Source: Fragilaria crotonensis (lineage: Eukaryota > Bacillariophyta > Fragilariophyceae > Fragilariales > Fragilariaceae). From it: a stretch of DNA of 43,788 nucleotides. Positions within the stretch are counted from its first letter, which is position 1. The number at the start of each line of letters is the position of its first letter. The DNA is taken from positions 1 to 43,788 of the forward strand of contig JAKSYS010000527.1 in the NCBI GenBank assembly GCA_022925895.1, read 5' to 3'. The position numbers and the translations under genes are program-made. Shown piece by piece: positions 18,822-31,300 of this stretch. A model generated the notes under the pieces. It saw only the letters and a program-made list of their open reading frames with translations. It did not search any database and was not told the DNA's origin.

Positions 18822-20571
18822 TTAGACTCTAATGAAGTTAGATGAATTTATGTCCATTAGGAATAGTGCTGGTGGGAACTTGTCGTGGTTTCTTGGCAAG
18901 TCGCGCATATCATTTTCGTGGAATTTAGTGTCGAAATGTTCAATAAGCATTGAACGGAAACAAGTCAATGACAAATCCTTCACTGCCATTCCATTCCTAA
19001 AAGTTGTGCTCGGAGAACAACTTTCAGCAACGTCATCAGCACTGTTGTATTTGTCATTATGTCCTGCGTCGTTCTTATATCCAATTGTGGTACCATCGTA
19101 GGTACGGATTGCACGTGAATTTGCTCCGGACGGGTCAACCAACCTCCGAATAGCATCGGGAACCTCGCTTTCATCGAATTCTCCGCTCTCTAACTCCCAG
19201 TGGGACGGAACACCATTTCTCCAACCGTCGCTCAGGCCATCAACATACAACAGAAGGTTGTGCAGAGCACAACACGTCAGCCAGATATTATCTGCAACCG
19301 CTGTTGTGCATCCTAATTCCTGTCTTGAGAACTCGCCATCGTCCTTTCAATATTCCAAACGCACACTCAACATCCTTTCGCAAGGATTCGAGCCATTGGG
19401 AGAATCGAATCTCACTGCGATTCATAGAATGCTTCAATGGAGGCACAGTTGTAGGCCATTTCAGGTAGCCATTGTGGACAATTACATATGCACCCTTGAT
19501 TGTGACATCGCTTCCACTTTTGTTCGACAAAACAAACGACATCGTGGAATCAAACTCACCATCTCGGAGTTGATGCATGAAGCCATCATACCGTACGAGA
19601 GTTTTATCATTCCACCTTCCAGGATGGCCTGTCGTGGTGTGCAATATCTTGCGACGGTGATTGACCGTCAAATTGTACATCCGAGTGGTGCAAGGCATCT
19701 TGTACCCAAGATGCGCTTGCCTTAATCCAAATGACATCTTCTCAAGAGGTATGTGTGTTGCATCCGTGCTGCCGATGCAACCAGGAAAGCCTGCATTTCT
19801 GTACTCACGTTCGCAGTCTCGTAATTCCTCTAACGTAGAAGGGGTTGTCACATATAGGGGATACAGCTTCTTGGCGCCGAACTCCACGAATTTGTGAAAG
19901 AAAACGCGGTACACCTCCTTGTCAATAAAAGTCGACTCCTCCACCAGATCATCAAACGTCCACCCTCGACCAAGGTAACGTAAGCTACCCAATACTAATA
20001 GTTCGATAGGACTTACTTTTCTGTTCTTGCATGTGCCATCAACTCTCCATCTGTGAAACATACCGCCCGAAACAGCCCTTTCATTTTCAACCATTTGCAG
20101 TAGATGAAGGAAAGAGTTGTACGGCAATCGAAATTGCTTCCTAAAGGTCTTGGCCCATTGAGGATTATCAGGCTGTGGATCTTGCATGTAGAGTATCCAC
20201 CATAGACTAAGTTTTGGCGTGACAGAGCGAGGATTTCCAGTTGTTGGGTCAGTGCAAAATTTTGGGTGTTGCATTCTCGCTCGTTTGGTAGGTGGCTCTA
20301 GTGAATTCTTCATTCGTGCCTTCGCCTCATCTGTTGCTCCAAGTGCAAACTGCAGGTACATGAATTGAAGTTTCCTCCTTGCATCCTCCTCATCTTCTTC
20401 TCTTTGCTGATATTCTTGATACAGAAGTTGATTCAATGTGCGGTCATCATTGTAGCACAAGCATTCTTTGATTGGACGTGAGTCGTTGCCACCCCCGCCA
20501 TAGATGCTTTTAATGACTTTAGCAGCTTGAGTTGCAAGGTCATCTTTTTCAGTACTTTGAACAGCTCCCAT
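18822..20571 (-). pseudogene. PIF/Harbinger transposase (DDE superfamily), one frame break, catalytic D-to-H
   Basis: The likely start is the ATG at 20571 (MGAVQSTEKDD); the frame extends upstream to 20730 within the subterminal repeats. Downstream comes an acidic/charged region, a WWILYMQDP segment and a helical block with PYNSFLHLLQMV and WTFDDLVEEST. The DDE core follows: GCIGSTDATHIPLEK holds the first Asp, GAYVIVHNGYLKWPTT holds His where the family has the second Asp (normally VDNGY or VDGGY), and RKDVECAFGILKGRWRVL holds the Glu. The second copy (32422-34157) has the same His. A 2-bp deletion at about 19296 (GCAACCGCTG here, GCAACTTCGCTG in the copy) breaks the frame after RMHNS. The remaining C-terminus (…CCALHNLLLYVDGL… to 18822) continues intact in the other frame. 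As written the gene is disrupted. Confidence 0.8.
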
Positions 20572-20723
20572 CGTTAAGAGAAGGGGAGATGAAATAAAGG
20601 AATGTTGGACAAATGGAGGAGTTGTTGAGGAGGATGAAGAATTCAGCCTGCCCTTGTTGACATCAATAGCAACACGACAGCAGTGGATTGTTTGTGTCAC
20701 GATCTTGAAAACTTCAAAGTTGC

Positions 20724-20914
20724 ACTGCAAGTTTTGTTAACCCGGAGGCGAACAAAACTTGCTGCAAATTTTTGATAATAGACCATGAAACCCGGTTTCC
20801 CAAAACATGCTGCAAGTTTTGTGGGACAAGTTTTGTTCGTAAGGACTGTAATTAACAAAATTGGCTGCAAGTTCTGTTTTTGTATGCAAGTTTTGTTTGT
20901 CGTAAGGATCGCCC
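20724..20914. repeat. Harbinger right subterminal region with repeated GCAAGTTTTGT motif and TIR
   Basis: About six direct or inverted copies of GCAAGTTTTGT/ACAAAACTTGC lie in the last 190 bp and the 25-bp TIR (20890-20914) is the outermost part. The left end has only one or two such motifs, so the ends are asymmetric. Confidence 0.65.
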
Positions 20915-21630
20915 TAAAAAATGACTTATACCCTCCCATAAGACTTGCTTTTTGATTTTTTTCAGATTCGGGACTCACTTAACCCCATGATAAGACCTGC
21001 TCTAAGATAAAAGCTTCCGAGGCCCAGAGCTTGGAATAAACTTCGTTCCCCGTATTGTACCGCACACAGACTCTGAGCAATTGTTGGTGGATTCAACACC
21101 AGGAAGTCCTGACGGGTCGATGTCCCAATGAGATCCAAATCACATCAGCCCGGTATCGGGGTTTACTAGTTCTATCTGTCTGGTACTCTAAGTTCCAGGT
21201 ACCATGTAGTACTGGGTACTGGAGTAGCGTCTATTTCGAGTCGTGATCCGCGTTCAGAAACTGGCTCATAAAAATTCGCGTTATCAAGCACTCACACCGC
21301 GATTGCTTGGAGTCGCAAGGGACTGAAAACCGCATTAACTTTGAGTCGAGATGCCCGTGCACCGCGTTGTTCCATGATCGCAACTAAGTGAACATAATGT
21401 GCTTCTTCAATAAACAAACAGAGGCAAGGTCATCATTGTTCGGTGCTCAGCAACTTACATTAACGATTACCCCAACATTCAGAGTGAAGCCGAGCTGCTG
21501 AATAGTAAGTTTGCCAGAGCAAAAGTAAAATCGCTTGTCCACTTTTTGCTCGTCGTTGACAGAACTACTAGTGGAAACCCTCTGGTCTCTGGACTGCGCC
21601 CCTACACTCTGCGCCGTGGACAGCCTGATC
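20915..21630. other. Spacer upstream of membrane-protein gene A
   Basis: No gene is seen. It presumably contains the promoter. A short motif (T/C)GAGTCG(A/T)GATGCCC and relatives occurs here (21236, 21309, 21342) and again downstream of the gene (25113, 25144). It is the empty counterpart of the MITE site: CTCTAAGTTCC at about 21187-21197 is uninterrupted here. Confidence 0.5.
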
Positions 21631-24543
21631 ATGATTGAATTTGAGAAGCCGGTTGGCGCACACGCCGATTGCAAGGAACTCGAGTACATCTCAGCCTTGC
21701 ATCAGTCAGCCCGATGCTCAGACAGGACGCATCGATAACAGGTACGTGGTGGGTAGGTGTTCGTTACTGGTGCTGAGTACAGTGAGAAGTCATATAAATC
21801 TCTGATTGCACCAGTAGCACTGGCCATTAGCCTTGTCAGAAACCACAAGACTGGTATTTATCTTGATCTTACTCAGTGAACCCTTGCATTTGCAGCCGAA
21901 GACGTTGTCAATTTTCTGCTTTCTCGACATGGCATCAAGGCAGACTTGACATATGTCGAAAGAAATCTAATGCCCGGTTTGGCCGGCAACATTGACGAAT
22001 CACCTGACGCAGTCTTTGATCTCGTGGAGCTTGCCAGCATTTTGCTCATACCACACCTTCGCAAGACTGGAGCCGAGCATGATTGCGAAATTTTTTCGAC
22101 AAAGTTCTCAAGATGATCACCTTGGATGTCACTGGATCCTCTGACCCGGTACGTTTAGACCGAACTATGATGCTGAACATCATGAAGACCTACGGTGAGG
22201 AGGATGTGTCTTCAGCGGTGGTTGACGAGATGCTCAAAGCAGCTGGGGTACAGAAAAATGGTTCCACAATGTTTGATTACAAAAAATTGGTAAATGCCAC
22301 AACCGCCGACATTCAGCAATACGATCCAGAATGGGAAACTAGAGAAACCACTTATTACGATGACGTTCTCGACGGAACGTCTCTGGATGCAAACTTGGAA
22401 GACAACGATCCCGATGAAGAACTGGCCAAGTCGAACTTCGACGATGCCCCTGACAAGATTCGTCGGATCTTCACTTTACCAACGATTGATACTGTCGCCG
22501 AGAATTACAGGTCCAAAACTTTCAATGTCTTGCTCTGGGTGTTCGTTGTTGTAGCCCTTTTCCAATATGCATCTGACTTTGACACGTCGGTTGGACAGTA
22601 AGTCTATCGTCGCCGTCGTACAGAACTTTGGGTTGTCACCATCGCTCTCTTTCTCTCACACAATACGATGCGTTATTGCGCTTCACAGACAGGATTGTCC
22701 GACGACATCGTTCATGTCCGAGTTTGGATGTCGCGTTGGCCAGTCGATCGTTGCCTGGTTGATGCTTATGGTACAGCTCATTATTTTGGGAACGATCTTC
22801 GTCATATTGTCAACAGCTGGAAACTCCATTCACCTCCAGCACAATCTTCCCAGCTTTGTCGGAGTTATGCTAGGAATTGTAACGATCATGTTCTCCAGCA
22901 TGTTGTCGTACATCTTTGAAGTCAAATTCTTTCTAATCAACACCAACAAGTCTTCGTCTGCTGAAGGGCAATTCGGGTACGGCTTTGCGCTTGCACTGGG
23001 TTGTGTCCTCCTTCTTTTTCAGATAAAGTCTCTTCTCTACGTCCTCATTCCACGGTCAACTTGGAAGAACCTTCCTTTCGCGAACTTCTGGCTGACATGT
23101 GAAATGGCGAAATCTGAGTGTTGCACAAAGCAAGCTGCTGCGTACAAAATCAAGAACATGGTCGACCATGCTTTCGCTCAGCACGATGGGAGTATCCTTC
23201 GTAAAGCCGAGAGTGCCAGGGTCAAGTTGAAAGCTTCTTCCTTCAAGAGCGCCAATGCGAAAGCCATGATGAGCTTCCATGCGACTGCTGATCACCGCGA
23301 ACGTGTTGGAGGCATATTGTATACATTTCGAAGGATGTGGAACGGTTCCCTGTTCAAGGAGGATGGCGTTTTTATCCACGCCGGTCTCTACGCGATGAAT
23401 GTATCCCAATGGTTTGTTGTCATTCTCTTCATTATCATATACGCGAGCCTCGACCTTGCCATCCAATCCGAGTACAGCACTATAACCATTTCTGATGCGC
23501 CGCCTCCCACAACAAGGGCATCGCCATCGGCATCACCTGCTCCTCTTCAATATTGGTTTCCAACCGAGACTGAAGTTCGATTTTCAATCGGTCTCGGTTG
23601 TGTTACTGCCTTTCTTGCTGCAGCTTCACTCGCTCTTGTTTGGATTCCTTCCAGTGTCAGCACGATCCAGCAGTTTCGCTGCGGTAACATCGGAAGCCTT
23701 CGTTGCCGTTTTTTTCCCACATATCGCTTTGCACCTGATGTTACCACGATCCTGCTTGGTTCAACCTTCTGGGGAACCCTTTACACTTCTTTGTCCGTTT
23801 TGATTATGGTTGGTAGTATAACTTTTCTTTTGGTTTGGAGCGTCACACGGTCATTGGTGATAAAGTGGCTTGCAACCATCATTGCAATCCTCTTGACTCT
23901 ATTCTTCAAGATACTCCTTCTAACATTCGTGCGCAAGTTTATCTTTGTGGGATTCTTTCGTAAGAATCCGATTGGAGGCAATGTCCTGATGCTCGCCCTA
24001 GGTACGTTTCTCCTCCTTACCGATACGAGACTCATTTGTGAATGCAACACTTACACTTCGCTTAAGAATGCTGGTCGCTTGGGCTAACGTTGGGAACCAT
24101 GTTTTTCCGGACGATGAAGCTTCTCTTGGTAACTTCCTTTTATATTGGGCGACTTGATACACCTCTCTTTGCCCCAGGTGTTGGCATGATTGGACCCTTA
24201 ATTGTAGACGGCTACCCAGTGCAGTTCCGAAAGGGTTTGCTCCTTCATGATGCCCATCGTCACCCTTACATGGAACGTCTGGGAGTGATTTATTTGCTCA
24301 AGTTAAAGTACGGCGTGCACTTTGCTAACCGTGCCGGAGGTCAATGGCGCTTGATCTTTGTCATGGCCCTGATGCCATGGCTTCGCCGCTACCGGCTTGA
24401 CGATAGCATTACGAAATATGCTGGAAAAACGAAGAATTTCGTGACGAGCAGCCTCATGCCGCTCATACTGACGCTGGTATATGGGTTCCTCTCATGATCA
24501 CCGACCCTCAATCGACGCCGTGGAGATGATTGATTACTTTTGA
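21631..24543 (+). CDS. EF-hand + multi-pass membrane protein, STRA6-like architecture (gene A)
   Basis: Four exons: 21631-21741, 21896-22597, 22689-24001 and 24067-24543. The introns are 154, 91 and 65 nt, all GT-AG, conserved in position in two further copies. The N-terminal cytosolic part holds an EF-hand loop D-E-S-P-D-A-V-F-D-L-V-E (encoded near 21997-22032) and a second, degenerate one (…MFDYKKL). The rest has about nine hydrophobic segments (one at the end of exon 2, about seven in exon 3, one in exon 4). The C-terminal block FYIGRLDTPLF…VDGYPVQFRKGLL…HDAHRHPYMERL…WRLIF resembles the end of STRA6/RBP-receptor proteins (RLDRSLL…HPV…W). Function in small-molecule uptake is inference. Frame breaks relative to the copies: 1 nt missing at about 21709, one T missing in the T run at about 22091, and one shift near 24425. 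They may be sequence errors. Confidence 0.55.
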
Positions 24544-25196
24544 TCGAGTGTACTCTCTACTAGTAGGACACAAAGTTATGGATTCTGCGTGAGTACATGG
24601 TGATGTTCAAGGTTCAAGGCCCCTGAAAAAATCAACGTCCGACAGCAACGCCTAAAAGTTAAATATCCCTATATTTGTGTATTCCTTATTTATGCATGCT
24701 GCTCGTATGTGGTTATCGGATATGCTGATATTCATCAACATACTTGTATGCTCCGTATGATATGGTGCGATAACCGGAAGTATGGCTATGTACTGATTCG
24801 GATTCAATGAAAATTAGTCATAACTGGATACCTTTACCGCATATATATATATATTGTAGTTTATATGGTATGACATAAAAGGTACTAGGTGCAGTTATTT
24901 CCTTCCTGGTAGACTTGTAGGACAAATTGATGACATTCTGTCGCGGGTTCATGGCGCTAATAATCGATATTCGATATTTGTCATACGTCGGTCCTACGGT
25001 AAAGCGCAGATTGGGTTCTTGGACCCGTTCGATTCTGCTGCGTATGCATAAGAGCTCATTAGAGATTAGAGTGTAATCATAGGAATAACGGCGCACTTAT
25101 ACCGCGTTAACTTCGAGTCGTATGCACTCAACCCCACCAACTTTCAAGTCGAGATGCCCTAACACTTACAACGCTTCAACTTTAAGTTGTTACATT
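24544..25196. other. Spacer downstream of gene A
   Basis: No coding region is seen. It contains a short (AT)n run at about 24841-24854 and two copies of the CGAGTCG/AAGTCGAGATGCCC motif near 25113 and 25144. It ends at the breakpoint with the non-LTR element. Confidence 0.5.
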
Positions 25197-25295
25197 ACAA
25201 TTTCCTAGTTTGGAGTTTTTACATCGAGTTCTGTCCTTCGACCGTCCACCAGTAGAAACAGTAGGAAGTTGTTGCGTACCTCCGCACCGTTCACC

Positions 25296-28159
25296 ATGAC
25301 TGAAGGAACGGCCCCGTTGCCGTTCTTTGCGTCTGATAACCCCCCTGATGTTACCGCATCTGTGTTCAACTTTACCATCGTTGCCTATGTTCAAACTCCT
25401 GCTTTGATTGAGCGCGAGAATGATTCGAAAGCAGCGATTGAAAATCGAAAAGTCGATGATGATAGTTACCGACGCTCGGTTTCACCGACCAGTTGGCACC
25501 GGTTCACTACCTTAGGATTTCAAGCAACGCATGGCAAAGACTTCGATATGATTTGGAGAGACCGTAACTCCAATCCACTTTGTTTTCATCGACTCGTATG
25601 GTATAACTACAAGGCTTACGTTGATCGTGAATGCAATGTTAACCCTAAGTTACACGCATGGGCAACCAACGTCTCGCATCCATTTTTACTCGAACATTCA
25701 CCAGAATCGTTGGAAATGGACACAGAACGGTTTAGTTGGTCACGCATTCTTGCTCATTTTGCTAAACACTTAGACAAAGGTCTGTGGAAAGCAGTAAAGG
25801 GAACGAATAAACGTAACGAAAAATGTCGACAGATCTATCTCCAACCAAACATTTCGACAATGAGGAATTGACAACCACGGAAAAGCGCACGATTCAACAT
25901 TCCTGTTCCCGAGATAACTGAAGACAACAATTCGGATCAGTTGAGACCAGAAATCGAGGAGGTCGCTACGTTGATGACAAACATGACAAACCAGGATGTC
26001 GAGTGGATTCGGACTCTGAGTCTGATGCTAAGCAATCGGCGTTTACGCTGAGCAACGAGGTTAGGACAAATGACGGCACGCATCGCATTTCGATTAAATG
26101 GAAATTATCCCGAAGGAGTTCACGGAGCTGGTCGATAACAAAACTCGTCTCCACTCAGAAATCTTTTCGGTTTTGGGCGTTGTATTTCAGGAGACTGACG
26201 GGTATTTCTACCAATGGGATAGTGATGAATTGATCTATCCAAAAAGAGCCCACGAGTTGACTGTTTCGGATTTGAAAGACTACTTAGAGCCTCAAATCAC
26301 GACAGCTCAGTCTCTGCACTTGGTCGTTTTTGCAGTACGCTTCGCTTTCGCCGAGAATCCTATTTCGTGGAGGAATTCCACTCACGTCCAATCCGCTATG
26401 AAACTGAACAATCTTCAGATTCATGAATCCAATGTCAACACTACCGCAGGAATTCCAGTGGTGGCTGGGTATATTCTACTGAAACATCCGACGATGACTT
26501 TAAGGCATAAGTATACACAATTCCTCAGGTCTCGAATCGTGGATACGTTGCCTTACTTCGACATTCGCCTCCATCGGAAGACACCAACAGACAAGTCGAT
26601 CGCCCATTTGGTGGTATACTGCGGGAAAACAGGTGACAGATCTATGCCAAGAGCTCTCGACAATCTTGAACGGACAAAACACGGCTGTGTTCCTCCTCGA
26701 TACACATTTGCAAATATGACAAACGATCAAATCGACAACCATTTCAAGATGCATGAAACGTACATCCGGGCATTACAACCAATCTCATTGGCACCGCTTG
26801 TGACAACGTTAGATTTGAAACGGGTGGAGTACTTTCCAGATGGCACGACAATCGAAAGGTCGACTCGCGATTGGGTTTGTCCCTCAGACGAGAGGACGGG
26901 GACACACATGCACAATGCGATGTGGTAAATGGAGTAAAGAACGTCAGAACTGCATATGTCATGGCTCCTGCGGCTTATGTGTCAGAAATTCGAGCGATGG
27001 TGGCGAAATACAAGGAACGTTTACGACCGATTGCTCGCCGAGAAGCAAAGTATCGAGAAGGGATTCCAGACTTACCAGATGTCATTCACATTACGTCTAC
27101 TGTTCAAACTAACCTAGACTTTATGGCAAAAATGTCCTCCAGCGATATTTGGAGTAAAGCTCCGCCATCGGTCAAATCTTCGCCTTCTGCTGTCGCATCA
27201 GCTGCAGCAAACCGTTCAGCTCCGTCGGACGCATCGGCCAACAGTGACAATACCGCTCAGTGGCCGTCGTTGGTAAAACGACCAGGACTTGACGTCTCTA
27301 ATCCGATCAAGTCAGTACCTAAGTCGGGTGCCAATCTACCGCGTAAGGGAAAACCAAAACTCAACTGGACATGCATGGTAAATCATCCCATATCAGTCTC
27401 ACGTCGGAAGAAGTTGATGACCGAGCCGACACAGCCTCTACCCATTCTCTGACCAATACGTTGAGATCGTCAACGACCATGCGGATGATGGAGTTGGAAA
27501 ACCAGATGCGCGAATGTCGAGAACTCCTACGTTCGAACAGGGAAGCAGCTCGAGACTCGTCGGACAGATTGGCGGCAAACGAACAAAGTCTTCGAGAAAC
27601 TATGGAGACCATAACGGAAATGACACATACAGTGGCCGGATTACAAACGCAGTTCGCGGGTTTCAACATCACGATGGAGAGCATGCGACTCATGTTGCAC
27701 ACACTGATGCATCAGTCAAGCGCCAACAGTGTTCAAGTCGAAAGTAACTTTTCATCTTCAGCTTTTCCGTCGTTTCCAATGCCGCATCATCAGTTGACGA
27801 CAATTTCTGAATCCACTCGCACAACTGAGTTACAAGGCACGGGGGACAGCACATCCGTGGCATCAGAGGACTCAATGTATCGCAGATCTCCCGAGAAGAA
27901 GAAAACGAGGAAATACGATGAGCAGAATATCTCGAATTCAGCAAGTCCCCCAGTCGACCTTGAAGATGTTCAAATGTGCCTTTTCGAGGAAGGACCCCCA
28001 GATGAAACTCAGGACACTGTTATTGCCAATGCTTTATCGGGCCAATCTCATGACGACCTCGTTCGACAATCCACGTCACAAACTCACAAACAAAATTCAA
28101 GCCCCCCGGACGCTCAATACACAAATCCAAGTGATCCGGCTGGGCGTGAGGACACGTAA
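25296..28159 (+). pseudogene. Non-LTR ORF1 (Gag-like), interrupted by several frame shifts
   Basis: The coding signal runs through successive frames: 25296-25871, then several short in-between segments, 26098-26928, about 26900-27452 and about 27371-28159. At least five frame changes are needed to read it through. Visible blocks are an N-terminal region with a WHRFTTLGFQATHGKDFD segment, a central globular part (…VEYFPDGTTIERSTRDWV…NGVKNVRTAYVMAP…YREGIPDLPDVIHITSTVQTN), a Ser/Ala-rich low-complexity stretch, and a C-terminal coiled coil (MMELENQMRECRELLRSNRE…) followed by a hydrophilic tail. No CCHC knuckle was found. This fits the RNA-binding ORF1 of LINEs by position and composition. The function is inference. 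Confidence 0.6.
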
Positions 28160-28376
28160 TGAGCCAATACAAGCGAGTGTCGATGGCATCTGAGACGGAA
28201 ACTGAGTTACCGTCAAACGATGCACAGTCAGTCGATTCCGGAACTTCGATTCCTATCGACAATGAAACGTCAATTCCCATAAGTATATTGATAGCGCGAA
28301 GTTACAATGGCGACAGCTATTTTCCAAGCCGATTACGGACAATGATTCGAGACCAACGACACTGACAACTCTGAAC

Positions 28377-31300
28377 ATGCGTTCTAACGTCCCTTGGGGA
28401 GATGACTTGGGACCCAAAGACTCGAGTATCATAAGACTCTATTCAATTAATGTCAATGGCATTTCTATCGACCGGAGAGGAGGCACGTTTGATGACATTT
28501 GCCGGTCAATCAAAGAGGTCCAGGCGGACATCTTCTGTGGGCAGGAACATAACTTAGACACTACGCAATTTCGAATTCGGAGCGCCTTGTTTGAATCAGC
28601 AAAACAACATTGGAAGCGACATCGAATATCTCTCGGAACGACACCAATAACGGTGGAAAATTCTTATAAACCGGGGGGGACAATGATTTTGACGGTAGAC
28701 AGCTTGATGGGACGTATTGTTCGTCAGGACCGTGACCCATGGGGACGATGGGTAGTTCAGGAATTCACAGGCAAAGGAACACGCAAGATTGCTGTTTTTT
28801 CAGCCTATCAACCCGTGGACAAGGCGATTAGCCCAGGTACCATTACAGTGGCGGCTCAACATGCGAGCCTCCTCAGACTGACACAAGATCAAGTTCTGAA
28901 CCCGCGAACAGCGTTCCGGAGGGATCTGCTGAAAGCGTTACAGACATACGCATCGGTCGGCACGATGTTGCTGGTAGTAGGAGATTTCAACGAAGTTTTT
29001 GGGGCTGACCCAGATGGTATGAGCAAGATCGCAGGGCAATTGGGTCTCATCGATGTCTTCGCAAGGCGAAATTCTTCTACACCCCCAGTCACTTATGCAC
29101 GTGGTACGAAACGTCTGGACTATGCACTTGCTAGTCCCGCTGTGAGTGATGCTGTGATTTCCGCTGGATACGAAGCATTCAATGCACATATAGTGTCTGA
29201 TCACAGAGGCTTCTATCTCGATTTTGACTCCAATGTCCTATTCGGTTCCGACACTCAAAAATTGGTATCAGCAGAAAAGAGGGACCTGTCGTCGAATAAT
29301 ACACAACAAGTGACGGAGTACATCCGGGAGAAATATCGGATTCTGTTCCATCATCACAACGCCTTCGTTAGGAGCGTACAATTGACACAACCTGGCAATC
29401 GTCATGCTTTTGCAGAACGACTGGACCAAGATGTTTTGACGGCAAGCTTGGCAGCAGCAGCAAAGTGAAAAAGTTTGGGAACCCGCATGGTCGGTGGAAC
29501 TTGCCGAAGCTCGCAAACAAGTTGTTGTACTGAAGAAGCATTTGTCAGCTCTTCGCACACACTACGACCATTCCAGTGTCTTAGCGCGCGAGATGGCTCA
29601 ATTATCAACACCAGTGCCGTTGCCCCTACACCGCGTGAGTGTTCTGCGGAAATTCGCAAGGTTGAATCATCCATCAAGGCAATCATAGCTGAGAGCTATG
29701 AACGTCGAGATCAAGAACGCCAACGAAAAATTGCAGTACTCGAAGCGACTGGGAAGCAAGCGGACAAAGAATCAGCAACTCGGTTGAGACATATGAAAAA
29801 GGCCGAAGATATCAAGCAGTTATTTCGCAAGATTAGTGGCGTACGGAAGAACAAATTAAGACAAGGAGTAACGAGAATTGAAATTCCTTGCATCCAGACG
29901 ACAATCCCAAGATGTGTACTGAATGGCGACAGATAGATGTGCCAACTGAGATTGTTCGGCTATTACAGGAACGCAACGGGCTCATTTCGGACAAGCAAAG
30001 GAACACCCTTCACTGTTGCACCACTTCTTGACGACTTAGGCTTTTGTGGGGATCGACCCTCGAGTACAAAAATTTTGGACGGCACATATCAACACCGGAC
30101 GAACGATGACGATGATGTGAGTAAAAATGTGAGACTCTTGTTGCAGCACATGACACAGGTTCACGAAATGGCAGCGTCCCCCTCGTTTCCTACCATCTCA
30201 ATGGACGACTTCATGAGTAAATTGCGCGTCTGGTCGGAATCCACCACCACGTCTCCGTCAGGATTACACCTCGGACACTATAAGGCCTTGATTGCACGAC
30301 ATTCATACTCATCAGACCTCCCAGATGATGAATTGACCCCAGAGTTCCGAAGAAACCGAGACGAGCTTGACATGATGCAAAACGACCTGCGGACTTTGCA
30401 CTTGAATCTGTTGAATTATGCGCTTGAGCGAGGCTATTCGTATAAACGTTGGCAAACAATTGCCAATACAATCCTCTTCAAAGATCCGGATAACGTTCGG
30501 TTACATCGTACTCGAGTGATTCACATTTATGAAGCGGACTTTAATCTCGCCTTGGGAATCAAGTGGAGGATTCAGATGTATCAAGCCGAGGCCCTGGCAG
30601 CATTAAATGATGGGCAGTATGGGTCTCGACCACGACGAAATGCAACGGATCCAGTGTTCATCGAGGAACTCCAGTGTGAGATCTCTCGTGCCACTCGACG
30701 GTCAGTGGTCTTGATCAATTATGATGCGCTTGCATGTTTCGACCGAATGATTCAAAATGCAGCAATGATTGTTAGTCGGAAGTTCGGCGTTCCGCTTCCA
30801 GTAACTCAGGCCAATGCAGTAACCTTGAGAGAGCGGAGTTCAGGGTCCGTACAGAATTAGGCCTCGCTCCAAATGGTTACGTACATTCGGATAGCAAGCC
30901 CATCTATGGCACGGGACAGGGCAGTGCCAACTCCCCAGCGATCTGGTGTTTTCTGTCGAGTTGTCTCATGGATGCCTATGACACGACTGCAACACCTGCG
31001 GTATATTATTCACCGGATGAAAGCACGTCAGCGTCTTTGGGATTAGTAGCTTTTGTGGACGATTGCAATGGGCAGGCGAACAATTTTAGCACCAGGATCT
31101 GATGAGACGCTTCGGGATATCTTGGTACGCACGCAGAAGAATGCACAATTGTGGAATGACTTACTCCACTCGAGTGGTGGTGCACTGGAATTATCCAAGT
31201 CCTCGTGCCAAGTACTCCATTGGTGGTTTACACAGCAAGGAGCACCATTTTTGGCCCCGAAACAATCTGCTCACCAAGAAGTGTTGCGTGTCATAGATCG

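Larger units (their letters stand above)
16760..20914. mobile_element. PIF/Harbinger DNA transposon, full length
   Basis: The element is 4,155 bp with 25-bp terminal inverted repeats (23 of 25 identical) starting GGGCGATCCTTACG. A TAA trinucleotide duplication flanks it (16757-16759 and 20915-20917), the 3-bp target preference of PIF/Harbinger. It carries two genes, tail to tail with 22 bp between stops: a plus-strand partner protein and a minus-strand DDE transposase. Two-gene organisation is the rule in this superfamily. The right subterminal 190 bp contains about six copies of a GCAAGTTTTGT-like motif in both orientations, good candidates for transposase or partner binding sites. Confidence 0.85.
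18164..25196. repeat. Segmental duplication, copy A
   Basis: Spans 7,033 bp and is nearly identical to 31765-40035, apart from a 1,281-bp insertion (MITE plus target repeat) in the second copy. It covers the right two-thirds of Harbinger, the spacer, the membrane-protein gene and its downstream spacer. The left limit lies inside the partner-gene coiled coil. The right limit is at …TTGTTACATT. Confidence 0.85.

Noticed and set aside
23056..23466. 136-codon minus-strand frame
   Set aside because: Antisense to the conserved membrane-protein exon 3; no domain.
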